From Lycium barbarum (Eukaryota > Streptophyta > Magnoliopsida > Solanales > Solanaceae), in NCBI RefSeq assembly GCF_019175385.1, contig NC_083338.1, forward strand, positions 95,439,777 to 95,503,776: a stretch of 64,000 nt of DNA, written 5' to 3'. The notes under the pieces are model-generated. The model ran no database searches, was not told where the DNA came from, and worked only from the letters and a program-made list of their open reading frames with translations. The translations under genes were made by a program, and so were the position numbers. Below, one piece after another: positions 34,397 to 45,618 of the stretch. How positions within the stretch are numbered: the stretch's first letter is position 1; every line of letters begins with the position of its first letter.

Positions 34397-35741
34397 TGTT
34401 GCGTCCAAATGCACACGCAAGTGTACGTGGTCGTATAAGTAATATAGTGATTATATAAAATCGGATGTCGAACCCACAGAGACTTATGACCAATACTTTC
34501 ACGAAAATAAACTATTGCTACTACCTATGCAAGTAAAGACTAAAAGTTTTGGTTGTTTTGTAAACTAATGCTGTAATAAAAATAACTAACAATGTAACCA
34601 GAATTTATGCTAAGAACGTATTTGAATACTGCTTTTATCAAGATTTTAGAAGTATTCCAGGGTCGTGGTCTGTTCACCAATCCTATTGAGTCATTCAAGT
34701 ATCCCACCTTAGCAACTTTGTTCACAATTGTCAATTAACCGGATTATTAATCTCGTAGTGTTCTCCCGAACCACTACTCGCCGATTCAAGATAACTCGCC
34801 TCCTATAGTCCTATGGTATTGACCTATCAAGAACGCAATAAGAGCACGACATGAAATTGATTGCGGTAACTAAGTATATTCCTATCCTAGTCACAAATCC
34901 TGGCCCAACTATAGGGATATTCAGATCACAATCTCGTTACTTCTTCTCTATATTGATAACGTCTTTCCCAAGCACGGGTATCAATTAGTAATTAGAACTC
35001 AATTGTTGCGCAGACAATCAAGCAATTAAGCACAGAAGTAAAAAGGCTTGCATACGAACAAGCTACTAAGATTGAAATACTTGTTAAACGTCAATATTCA
35101 TGGCTACGCCACAACCCCAGAATTACGGTGTTTAGTTACACATGATTCGAGAATGGAAATAAGAATTCATGATTAACGTAGGGTTTCAATGTAAAGAAAA
35201 ATAATAGAAGAGGAATAAAACCTAGAAAGAGTTTCACAAGTCTCAAAATTCATCCAAGGCTCCTTTCTAATGTTCAAAACGACTATTTATATGCTAGGGT
35301 AAATATAAGATAAGTTGGCCCAATCCCGATCCAAGTGGGACAACTGACGCCGCTTGTGCGCTGGCTATGCGTCGCATGGCCAGCGCATGATCTCCTCTGT
35401 GCGTTGCTTGTGTGGCGCATGGCCAATGCATGGTCTGTTTGAGATTCAGAGATGGGGTTTTTGTGCGCTGGCTGTGCGACGCATAGCCAGCGCATGAGAC
35501 CCTTCAGTGGTCGAATTCTGCCTTCAAGTGCTGGAACTTCTTTCTCAAGTTCAACCAACATGCACAGCCTCAGATTCAATCAAAAACTGCTCGGAATACC
35601 CTCCATTGGTCCCTGTTGTACCTATTCATACAAGCATACCAACATAAGATCATATACAACAATTTGCATTAAAAATACGATTAAAGTGCTAAGAAGTGAA
35701 GTGCAAATGACACTAAATCTAGATATTTGTGCCAAATATCA
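34397..35741 (-). mobile_element. 3' LTR of the Athila-like element
   Basis: A 1345-bp LTR, plus-strand edges TGTTGCGTCCAAATGCAC and GTGCCAAATATCA, nearly identical to 45619-46967. Between the canonical edge and the target duplication are ten extra bases (34387-34396) resembling the sequence between LTR and PBS. Confidence 0.9.
35284..35493 (-). promoter_or_regulatory. Athila U3: palindrome pair and TATA box
   Basis: Two near-perfect palindromes of about 31 bp (35357-35387 and 35463-35493), built from TGCGCTGGC and GCCAGCGCA arms, lie upstream in sense of TATAAATA (35284-35291). The right LTR repeats the layout at 46508-46718. Confidence 0.55.
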
Positions 35742-35768
35742 ACACCCCCCCCCCCCCCCACTTAAACT
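35742..35768 (-). other. Polypurine tract of the Athila-like element
   Basis: The minus strand reads AAGTTTAAGTGGGGGG and a long G run directly before the TGATATTTGG LTR start. It is the expected plus-strand primer, and the G run has expanded to about 15 bases. Confidence 0.8.
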
Positions 35769-37369
35769 TTGCTCGCCCTCGAGCAACCACTTATCCAACA
35801 TTCCCTAGTACTTCTCACAGCCATGCCACTCAAACAGGTCTACATCAGGATTCGACGGATATGAAAGTTTCGAAAAACACATTAAAACATACACATTGAG
35901 CCAATTCTCTCAAAAGTCATGCCAACTGCTTCAAAACAAACATTTTCTTACGCTTCCAAATATTAGCAACCAAACCTCTCAAGAAACGACACATTCAACA
36001 GCATGCATATGACTCCAGACACCACTCAAAACACAAAGAGTCTGCTACTCGACCGAATGGGAGTACTTCACCCATCTCTTATCAATTATGTGTCCTCACC
36101 CAAAAGAAAGTAGTCCATATTTCAAACAAAGTTGACAACATATTTCGATGGACATAAGTTGCACACAAGATTGCTCACTCTTACAAAGAATATCCACTGC
36201 TCAAACATGACGAACCATAAGCTTGCCCGTAGTGTAACCGCTCCACAAATTAGAGTGAGATGAGTTTAGGATCACTAGGACTTGTATGGTTGTAACGTAG
36301 GCCAAGGGACTGGTAGGATATATTTTGGAAAATAGTGACTAACCTCCCTAAGCACTTTTAATACCTCACAACATAGTTTATTTAGCACTCTCCTTCATCA
36401 ACCATGAATTTCAACCACACGCTACCAATTCTACCCCTTCCATCAATCACTTATTTTCTCAACTTTAAGTGCCATCCTATTATCTACTAGCTAGTGGGAA
36501 ACCATATTAAGAAAGCAGATTACTAACTGGACAGTTTCTATTTTCTATTTTTCAGTTCTTTTTTTTTTTTAGTTTGCACTCATACTTCCCACTACTAGCA
36601 TTCAAAACACTCAAGCGCACCAATAGCCTTCCTTTCAACTTTATTCAATGAACCCTCCCTTAGTTTTGCATCCCAACTCCAATTCCACAATTCGCTATTA
36701 AAAGTGCCTAAGGAGTAAACAAGGATAAAAAAAAAACTAGTCAATAAAAACAACGGGGGTAGGCTAATTGGCTGTTGTCAAAAGAAAAGCTAAAGGCTCA
36801 ACGGGGTTGACTAGGGATATATATACACAAAAGGGTAGGCAAGCGACGTTTCAAAATTTGGCTAACAAAGAAATGCCTAGATCACTTCCTAAACTTCTCA
36901 CTCAATTTCACTTCACGAACACACCGGGCAAGTTCTAGTCATCACTATCAAGCATGGATCATACAAGAGTTTCTTCACATCACACACAACATAAAATCAA
37001 TAAAAAAACAGATTCATACAACCGTCCAATCAAGCAACTATCACAAATTATGCCAAGTGGGTCATACATGAGTCAATGCAATTCACTACAAAAGTGTTTC
37101 GAGAGAGGTTGCTTCTTTTCATGCATGCTTTTAAAAATCATCAAGAACAACTCATGGCTTTCACTTCCACCTAACCTGAGCACCTAGCATTCAAGTGGTC
37201 TAACAGGCTTGACTCTCACGACACCTTTTTACAAAACTAAAAAATCTAACCTGGTTCAAAGGTCCCCCTTTAGGAAAGAACCGAGGCCATAAGAAAACCC
37301 AAGGGGGTGGATGGTGTGTGCCACTAATGAGGGACTCAAGAAGCTAAAGAGAAAATCCAAAACGACTCA

Positions 37370-37417
<48 letters not shown>

Positions 37418-37622
37418 TCTTTTTATTTGTTTTCGACTCTAAGGCTAACACAAACTACCAAAAAGAAACCTATGGCACTTGATCACCATCCTTAACCTCA
37501 AAATGTTGTTACAAGGGACGTATTTCCCACCCCACACTTAAATCATGCTTTGCCCTCGAAGCATATAAAATGAAAAATTTAAAAACCAAAGGCAAGAAAT
37601 ACTCCCAGTGGGCCCCTAGGGC
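35769..37622 (-). mobile_element. Noncoding 3' internal region of the Athila-like element
   Basis: About 1.85 kb between the third ORF and the polypurine tract with no credible ORF. It contains an (AT)n tract at 37371-37412. A CCCCACACTTAAATCATGCT and CCTCGAAGC phrase near 37535-37562 echoes the tract region CACTTAAACTTTGCTCGCCC, so a polypurine-like segment occurs twice. Long noncoding spacers after the last ORF are usual in Athila elements. Confidence 0.6.
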
Positions 37623-38928
37623 CTAGTCGTCATCCTCATCATACTCAGCCTCGCCATCAGACGGCTCGGCATCTTCCTCCTCCTCATCATCCGCATCTTG
37701 TGCTTGATATTCTTCTTCACTACTTTTCTCCATCTCGACTGCTATGAGCTCAGCGGAGCACAAGTCCTCATCATCGGGCAACTTGCCCTCCTCTCCAACT
37801 AGAATCCGTGAGTGGGTGGTGTGAGGACACTCCGCAAACACACTGGAGAGGTCTAACTCGAATTGCTCACTTGCTATGATCGCAATCTTGTAGATCTGCG
37901 CCAATACAGTAGACTGAGCCGATCTTTCTTGGGCTGGAGTCAGGTTAAGCTTAGTGCTCTGATCAGGGGACTTGACATTAGAGATGTTAATCATATTATC
38001 CGGGCACTCAAGCACCCTATCATACTTACTCTCCAAATGCAGGACCAACCTCCTCAGGTATGCTGTAAGTGTGTTACCGAAGCTAAGCTTAAGGGATTTG
38101 CCCTCTCTGATGCAGATCATATCCTGAAGCATCAGTATCCAAGGTTGACAGGTTGCCCCGTCAATAAGAAGTACACGATGGCCACTCGCTCTTTCAACAC
38201 TGTAGTGAAGTGGTCAAGTGGCATAATGCGATAGTTGAGCAGTTTTAGCCACACTCGTGCTTCCTTCATGAAATCACCCATTAGAATAGTCTTGTGCTTA
38301 CTAGGGTCCTCTATGTATCGTGCCCACTTGGCCTTGGAATCAGGCCCACACAGGGTTTTCCAAATTGCCTTATCGTCAGGCCTTTTGATAAACTCAAGAA
38401 ATGGCCCCACAGGATGGTCGGGAACTCCTAATTGTGCACACAAAGTGGAGGCTGTCAACGACACCATTCATCTCTCAATTTCACCGAATGATGAGGCTCG
38501 CCACCCTCTGTTCTTGACAAAATAATGTTGGAGTAAAGCTCCAGAACCATGTCAATGTTGACCGGCCCTGGGTTATCAAATACCCAGTTCCAGCCCATTC
38601 TGATTATTTCATTGTAGATTCCCCTTAAATTTTTCTTCAATGCTACCTTATTGACATCCCGTTCATGCACATATCCATCAACCAGAGGGAACTCTTTGTA
38701 CCATTCTTCTGCCAAACCAGTCCCGTGGAATGTGGGCCGCGGCCTCTGGGAAGAAGGCTGAGGGATAGGGACCACTGGTTGCTTGCCACTACGAGTTGTT
38801 GCCCCTTTCTTAGTAGTAGTGTGCTTGCCCCTTCTACTCCTCTTGAAACCTTGTGAGGGACCCGACTCATCAACCTTACCTTTTCCCTTGGTCACCATTG
38901 TACCTGTAGAGATACACAACACAACCAT
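37623..38928 (-). pseudogene. Third ORF of the Athila-like element (putative plant transposon protein domain)
   Basis: Read right to left: a basic, low-complexity N-terminus with KRSRRGKH, then WNWVFDNPGPVNIDM and RTEGGEPHHSVKLR (38928-38455), then a second frame with QLGVPDHPVGP, GPDSKAKWARY, ARVWLKLLNYRIMPLDH and VYFLLTGQPVN (38467-38132), then a third with GNTLTAYLRRL and an acidic D/E-rich C-terminus (38132-37623). The layout matches the plant transposon protein family (Pfam Transposase_32, from memory), often found in plant gypsy-like contexts, biochemical function unknown. Frame changes at about 38460 and 38132 break it. It sits after integrase, where other Athila copies carry an env-like ORF, in the same orientation. 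A fragment recurs near the 5' LTR at 45237-45594. Confidence 0.75.
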
Positions 38929-39724
38929 CCAACGGTATTAGCAAATTTAGCCCAAGTGGGGTCGTGAAACGACCCCACACTTATTGTACGCTAACACTTC
39001 ACCTTGTCGCCCGCAAGTTAAGCCCAAGTGTGGGGTCGTGAAACACCCCACACTTACTACAAACTATGCTACAAAAAAATATGAAACAAAGAAGTTAACT
39101 AATCTAGAGACTAAAACGAACAAAATTAATGAGACCAAGGATTCAAAAAGAAAAACGACTCAAAAACTATTCTACAAAACAAAGAACATCATGTTGGAGG
39201 ACCTATGGTTGTTCACGGCAATGCCCCATGGTTTTGAATGTTGTTTCAAGTTTATTTGCTACTCAAGACTTCACAAAAATCTCAAGAAACTTGATTTAGG
39301 AATTTTATCAAACAACTTGTGGGCATAGAACTATCCCTTGGAGTTTTGCACAATGGAGGATTATAAAACCCTTCCTTATTTTTGGGAATCATTGTTCTTG
39401 CATCCAACACCCATTACCAACACGACAATACCAAACCCTCACCCCAATTCGCCCAACCCCATAAGCCATGGTTTATCAATGTTTCTTACCAACACAAATA
39501 GGAAAAAAGGAAAGGGGTTTCCATGAGTGAAGCACACAAAATCTTACCTTGTGTTGCAATGTGATATGATTGACACTACCTTCCTTAGAGTTGAAACGGA
39601 TTGGGAGAAGGGTTTTAGGATTTGGGTTCGAGTGGGGGTGTTTTGTAGAGAGAAGGTGAAAGTTTGTGAGAAGTGAGGGTTATTGGGGGTCGTCCGTGTC
39701 TTATTCTTTTAAAAGAAATCGAAC
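38929..39724 (-). mobile_element. Noncoding spacer upstream of the third ORF
   Basis: No supported ORF. CCAAGTGGGGTCGTGAAACG (about 38951-38970) and CCAAGTGTGGGGTCGTGAAA (about 39023-39042) form a direct repeat. The same GTGTGGGGTCGTGAAA phrase, inverted, lies at the edge of the rearranged segment near 45232-45247. GAGAGAAGG-type leader sequence at about 39650 may hint at a separate promoter, but no TATA box could be fixed. Confidence 0.5.
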
Positions 39725-39734
39725 CGGGTTGACT

Positions 39735-40172
39735 CGTGCGCTGGCCATGTGGCGCATGACCAACGCACAACACACCCCCCCCCCCCCCCCGTTCCTGAAC
39801 TTTATAATTAGAATTTTTTTACTCTGAGTGCCGAACATGCGTTGTCCATGCGACGCATGACCAACGCACAACACCCCCTCCCCCCTTCTGAACTTTATAC
39901 TTAGCCAAATTTTTTACTTTGAGTGTAGAGCATGCGCTAGCCATGCGACACATGAGCAACGCACAATGCCTCCCCCCCCCCCCCCCCCCCCTCTCCTTCT
40001 GAACTTTATACTTGGCCAAATTTTTTACTCTGAGTGTAGAGTATGCGCTATCCATGCGACGCATGAGCAAAGCACAATGCCTCCCCCCCTCCTTCTGAAC
40101 TTTATACTTAGCCAAATTTTTGGCCTGCTTACCTTGTGTGCGATTCCCATCCGATGCATAGGCAAAACACAA
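39735..40172 (-). repeat. Tandem repeat of about 95-110 bp, five decayed units
   Basis: Units start near 39738, 39837, 39932, 40042 and 40134. Each has a GCGCTNGCCATGCGACGCAT-like palindrome core, CAACGCACAAYRCC, a C run of 7-18 bases, TTCTGAACTTTATACTTAGC and CAAATTTTTTACTCTGAGTG. The palindrome core is the one found in the Athila U3. Confidence 0.8.
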
Positions 40173-40388
40173 ACAAACCTGGATCTCGATTCTTACTGTT
40201 TTGCATTCGTGTCGAGTTCCCGTGCCTCCCTTTGCCCTGCAACATGAATAAACATGACATATATGCTACACAAGTTGGGTTGCCTCCCAACCAGCGCCTT
40301 AGTTAAGGTCGTGGCACGACACTTTTTGTACTTTTCTTTTATTTTGAATTTTTACATTACAAACTCGGGTTGCCTCCCGAGAAGCGCC

Positions 40389-42161
40389 TTAGTTAACGAC
40401 GCGGCACGACGCAGATTGTTTTATACTCCTCATTAAGGAGCACTTGCTCCTTCTCTTGTCAAAATCACCGCCCCAACATCGCTTGAGACGCTGCCCATTC
40501 ACCAAAAACTTGCGCACCCCATCCATGGTTTGTATCTTGACTGCACCATGGGGGGTGATTCTAGTCACTACAAATGGTCCAGACCAACGGGACTTAAGCT
40601 TGCCTGGAAACAACCTCAGTCTCGAGTTAAAGAGTAGTACCTGCTGCCCTGGCACGAACTCACGATGCTGGATATGCTTTTTGTGCCATCTCTTAGTCTT
40701 CTCCTTGTATAGCTTTGCATTCTCATACGCCCCTAGTCTGAATTCATCAAGCTCGTGTAATTGAAGAAATCTCTTCTCTGCCGCTAGATTCATATCAAGA
40801 TTGAGCTTTTTTATTGTCCAATATGTTTTATGCTCTAATTCAACCAGCAGATGACACGTTTTCCCATAAACTAACCTGCAAGGAGACGCTCCGATATGGG
40901 TTTTATATGCTGTGCGATACGCCCACAAGGCGTCATCCAACTTCATTGCCCAGTCCTTCCTCTGAGAATTCACGGTCTTCTCTAGGATTTGCTTCACTTC
41001 TCTGTTCGAGACCTCTACCTGTTCACATGTCTGTGGGTGGTAAGCTGTAGAGACTTTATGGTTCACCCCATACTTTGCTAGAAGGTTCTTCAACAAGCTG
41101 TTGCAGAAGTGAGCACCACCATCACTAATCATTGCCCGCGGGGTTCCAAACCTTGCGAATATGTTCTTTTGCAGCAAATTTACCACCACCTTCGCATCAT
41201 TGGTTGGGAGAGGCACTTCCTCTACCCATTTTGAAACATAGTAGACAGCAAGCAGAATGTACTTGTTACCGAAGGATAGTGGGAAGGGACCCATAAAATC
41301 GATGCCCCAGACGTCAAATATTTCTACCTCCAATATGTTTGTCAAAGGCATCTCGTGCCTCTTAGAGATGTTTCCCGTTCGTTGGCATCTGTTGCAACTT
41401 CTAGCAAATGCATGAGCATCTTTGAAAAGAGTGGGCCAATATAAGCCAAATTGTAAAACCTTAGCAGCAGTACGATCACCCTGAAAGTTCCCTCCATATG
41501 GAGAAGAATGACAACTCTCCAACACTTGATTCACCTCGGTCTGTGGAATGCATCTCCGCACTAACTGATCAGTCCCTTGCTTGAATAAGTACGGCTCATC
41601 CCATATGTAAAACCGGGAGTCATGATACAACTTCTTTCTCTGCTGTGAGGTGGCTTCTGGGGGGTACACCCCACTTACTATCAAATTCATAATATCAGCA
41701 TACCATGGGACTTCGGCCGCGGGAATAGCAAATAGCTGCTTATCAGGGAACGACTCTCGAATTTGGACGTCCTCCACAAAATGATTATGGTTGTCCAATC
41801 TAGACAAGTGGTCTGCGACTTGGTTGTCAGCTCCCTTACGATCCTTAATCTCAATATCAAATTCCTGCAAAAGGAGAATCCACCGAATCAACCTGGGTTT
41901 AGCATCCTTCTTGCTGAACAAGTAGCGAATGGTTGCGTGGTCTGTATAGACAATAACATGTGTCCCAACGAGATAGGACCGAAACTTATCAAACACATAA
42001 ACCACAGCTAGCAGCTCCTTCTCTGTCACAGTGTAATTCATTTGGGCAGCGTCTAACATATTGCCAGCATAGTAGATAGAATGAAAAACTTTCTCTCGTC
42101 GTTGTCCCAACACAGCCCCCAGAGCATTGTCACTTGCATCACACATCAACTCGAATGGCAA
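40389..42161 (-). pseudogene. Athila RNase H and integrase region
   Basis: A 590-aa open frame. Residues about 1-110 are RNase H ([42 protein letters not shown]). About 200-270 hold the HHCC integrase zinc finger (ending CNRCQRTGN). The DDE core shows [16 protein letters not shown] and E in [10 protein letters not shown]. The C-terminus has a GPF-type motif ([11 protein letters not shown], about 530-540) and no chromodomain, fitting Athila/TAT. It continues from the RT frame after a one-base deletion at 42162-42164, so it is translatable alone but separated from gag-pro-RT. DDE residues are intact. Stop before the spacer. Confidence 0.92.
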
Positions 42162-42163
42162 GT

Positions 42164-43765
42164 TCAGTCTGGTGCAATGATTATTGGTGCGGTTACCAAT
42201 CTCTTCTTTAGACCTTCAAAGGCCTTAATACAAGCATCATCGAATAGGAATTTCACCTCCTTTTCAAGTAACCTGCACATCGGACTTGAGATCTTTGAAA
42301 AATCCTTTTTGAAGCGTATGTAGAATCCTGCATACCCGAGGAAACTACGCACACCTTGACTGATAGAGAGGGTGGCAACTTCTCAATGACCTCCACTTTA
42401 GCACGATCCACCTCCAGCCCTCTCTTTGAAACCTTATGCCTAAGGACGATACCTTCTCGGACCATAAAGTGACATTTTTCCCAATTTAAGACTAGGTTAG
42501 TCTCTTCACATCTCGCAAGTACTCGGTCTAGATTCTTCAGGCAAACTTCAAAAGAGTTCCCAAATACCGAAAAATCATCCCTGAATACTTCTACGAAGTC
42601 CTCAACCATCTCTAAAAATATAGCCATCATACACCTTTGGAAAGTCGCCGATGCATTACATAACCCAAATGGCATGCGTTTGAAAGCATATGTATCATAT
42701 GGGCATGTAAACGTGCTCTTCTACTGATCCTCCGGAGCAATATCTATCTATCTGATTGTAGCCGGAATAGCCATCTAGAAAACAATAAAACTCTTGCCCG
42801 GCTAACCTGTCAAGCATTTGATCTATGAAGGGAATGGGATAGTGATCCTTTCTGGTTGCCTCGTTCAACTTGCGATAATCCATGCAAATTCTCCATCTAG
42901 TGATTGTTCTAGTAGGGATGAGCTCGTTGTTGTCATTTGTCACAACTGTCATCCATCTTTTCTTCGGGACGCATTGCACCGGGCTCACCCATTTGTTGTC
43001 TGAAATGGGGAAAATAATGCCTGAATCTAACCACTTGATTGCCTCTTTCTTGACAACCTCCTTCATCACCGGATTCAGTCTCCGTTGATGCTGTGCGCTA
43101 GGCTTATGATCACCCTCCATGAGTATCTTGTGCATGCATAGCGCGGGGCTGATTCCCTGAATATCAGATATTTGACACCTCAATGCCCTTTTGTGAGACT
43201 TCAATACTCCTAAACATATACTAACCTCTTCGGTGGTCAACTTTGCTGCCAATATCACTGGCAAAGTATCACCCTCGCCTAAGAATGCATATTTAAGATG
43301 GGCGGGCAAAGGCTTCAATTCCAACTTCGGAGGCTCTTCAATTGATAACTTCGGAGTTACTCCCATTGTCCTGTCTAAGTGCTCAAACTTGCCTGCCTGA
43401 ATATAAATACTTGCCATATCTAGAATCTGCACCATCTCAAACTGCGCCGTGTCACGAAACATATCATCCCCCACCAAGTCTCTCTCCAATGGATCATGAG
43501 AAGTGATGAGTGGCCTTCGTGTATCTTCATTCAAAACAGTAATGGCGGATAGCTCCTCATAGATTGCAGGCATCTTCAGAGCTTGGTATACATTGAAGAC
43601 CTCAACTTTATCATGTACTCTCATAGTGAGCTGCCTGGCAGCTACATCAATAAGTGCTCTCCCTGTGGCTAAGAATGGACGCCCCAAAATAAATGTGACT
43701 TCCGGGTCTGGCTCAAAATCCAAAATCACGAAGTCTGCAGGAATTATCAACGACCCCACTTGCAC
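42164..43765 (-). pseudogene. Athila protease C-terminus and reverse transcriptase
   Basis: The first frame (43765-42695) starts in the retropepsin C-terminus (FILGRPFLATGRALID) and runs into RT with HKILMEGDHKPS, VPKKRWMTVV, RICMDYRKLNEATRKDHYPI and LDGYSGYNQI. A small insertion of repeated AGAT near 42740 shifts the frame. The second frame (42675-42253) has MPFGLCNASATFQRCM and FRDDFSVFG at 42574-42585: the catalytic DD remains, but arginine replaces the residue just before it, where methionine or valine is usual. A one-base deletion near 42360 shifts to a third frame (42352-42164) with RSFLGYAGFYIRF. At least three frame breaks make it dead. Confidence 0.92.
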
Positions 43766-43816
43766 CAGTACATCTTAAATAATTCCTTCTGGTCTTGCTA
43801 ACGATCTGTCCCCCAG

Positions 43817-44578
43817 CTAAAGAACTATAGTGCTTGGTCTGGACACTCCCAAACCTAGCTTTCTGAAGATAGATGAAGGCATCAGGTTTATACTTGCACC
43901 AAGATCACATAGTGCTCGAGCAACAACCTTCTTCCCAATAGAAATCTCAATCGTGAAACTTCCGGGATCTTTCAATTTAGTGGGCAACCTGTTTTGAATC
44001 CGCGAAGTGCACTCCTCAGTAAGTGCAACAGTGGCATACTCTGCGAAATGGCTTTTGTTTGCAACAATATCTTTGATGTACTTAGCATACTTTGGAATAC
44101 CCTGCAGCATATCAACTAATGGGACATTCACGTGTACTTGCTTAAGCAAATCAAGAAACTTCTTGTAAGTCGCCTCTTCTTTCTGCCTTGCCAGACATTG
44201 AGGGAATGGAGGTGGTGGCTTTGCAACCACGGGCTGTGGCTGCTTTGTCACTGGTGTCTTGACTACCCTCTCTTCTTCAATCATCTCCTCGGTGATCTTC
44301 TCTTTTTCTGCTTCTACTCGATTGGTTTTCTTCGGAGCCACCTCCTCTAGTTCTCTCCCATTTCGAAGAGTCACAGCATTACAAGGCTTGGGATTCACAT
44401 CTGTATCACTTGGAAGTCCTCCATGTGGTCTAGTATTTTGTGCACCAGCTATCTGTCCCATCTGCCTCTCTAAATTCCGCACAGCCAAATCGTGATTCTG
44501 ATTATCTGCTATCAACTTCTGCTGGTCTATCATCATCTTCTGCATATCACCCATCATATTTTTCATCATCTCTTCCAT
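43817..44578 (-). pseudogene. Athila gag C-terminus and aspartic protease
   Basis: A 253-aa frame: a methionine/lysine-rich coiled-coil-like start (MEEMMKNMMGDMQKMM), a proline- and charge-rich linker, FLDLLKQVHVNVPLVDMLQG and the protease signature ARALCDLGASINLMP, where D-L-G-A replaces the retroviral D-S/T-G as is usual in Athila. A stop and frame change between 43817 and 43765 cut the protease in two. Confidence 0.88.
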
Positions 44579-44614
44579 ACTGTTCGTGGGTGCTTGAGGA
44601 GCAGATGCTGGCTG

Positions 44615-44985
44615 CTAGTTTTGTTTCTGATTACCTAGGTTGTCACTCCACTTGAAATTCGGGTGATTCCTCCAATTTGGGTTGTAGGAATTCCCGTATT
44701 GATTGTTGTTTCCTTGCCCCTTGCTTGCATTACCCACAAAGTATATGGATGCAGGATTTGCAGGGCATTCATCACTGTTGTGCCCTTCTCCACAGACTTC
44801 ACAAAAAATGATGGCTTGTTGCACTGCATGCACCTGTGGTGGAGCTTACGCAGCAGTTAACTTCTTGATTTCATTGTGCATGGCATCAATCTGTGCTGAT
44901 AGTGATGTAAAATTATCTACTTCAAAGACACCCAGTGCCTTCCTAACTGAACTGCTAGCTGCATCATCCTGCCAGTCTGGAGTGC
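44615..44985 (-). pseudogene. Athila gag zinc-knuckle region
   Basis: On the minus strand, VRKALGVFEVDNFTSLSAQI leads, after a TAA stop near 44848, into CEVCGEGHNSDEC (a CX2CX3HX4C knuckle), then an N/Y-rich tail, and a TAG stop at about 44616 before the next frame. Only the last part of gag is present. The matrix/capsid region expected between the LTR and this point is missing: about 140 bp separate the primer site from the first readable codons. Confidence 0.85.
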
Positions 44986-45103
44986 TCTGAGTAAACCTGT
45001 TCAATAGTGTGAATGGTTCTTCGTAGGTTAGATCAAGACGTTAATGCCTGGATAAGTATAGCAATACAGTTTATTATGGCAAAAAAAATAATTGACTTCT
45101 AAG

Positions 45104-45121
45104 TCCCCGGCATCGGCGCCA
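45104..45121 (-). other. Athila primer-binding site, inner copy
   Basis: The minus strand reads TGGCGCCGATGCCGGGGA, tRNA-Asp type with one change from the outer copy. It follows the 109-bp LTR-end fragment and leads into the leader. Confidence 0.8.
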
Positions 45122-45127
45122 AAAACT

Positions 45128-45618
45128 TGTTGCGTCCAAATGCACACGCAACTGTACGTGGTCGTACAAGTAATATAGTGATTATATAAAATCGGATGTC
45201 GAACCCACAGAGACTTATGACCAATACTTTCACGACCCCACACTTGGACTTGATTTCCGAATGGCCTTATAGTCAGGCCTTTTGATGAACTCAAGCAATG
45301 GCCCCACGGGATGGTCAGGAACTCCCAATTGTGCACACAAAGTGGAGGCTGTCAACGGCACCCATTCATCTCTCAATTTCACCGAATGATGAGGCTCGCC
45401 ACCCTCTGTTCTGGCCAAAATAATGTTGGAGTAAAGCTGCAGAACCATGTCAATGTTGACCGGCCCTGGGTTATCAAATACCGAGTTCAAGCCCTGGGTC
45501 GTTTTGCCCTTATAGTCAGGCCTTTTGATGAACTCAAGCAATGGCCCCACGGGATGGTCGGGAACTCCCAATTGTGCACACAAAGTGAAGGTTGTCCCCG
45601 GCAACGGCGCCAAACACT
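45128..45618 (-). mobile_element. Rearranged segment: LTR end, captured ORF3 fragments, second PBS
   Basis: In sense: an outer primer site TGGCGCCGTTGCCGGGGA (45595-45612), about 360 bp derived from the third ORF (45237-45594), then a 109-bp copy of the LTR 3' end (45236-45128) before the inner primer site. The ORF3 piece matches 38370-38580 closely and includes the CAQLGVPDHPVGP region twice, once as a truncated piece and once in a longer one, so the element's own coding sequence was inserted between two LTR-end/PBS units. An open frame of 164 aa (45724-45230) runs through it. Confidence 0.85.

Noticed and set aside
39819..40172. 117-aa frame with repeated KNLAKYKVQK peptide units
   Set aside because: A translation of the noncoding tandem repeat; the repeats differ in length by non-multiples of three and include C runs.
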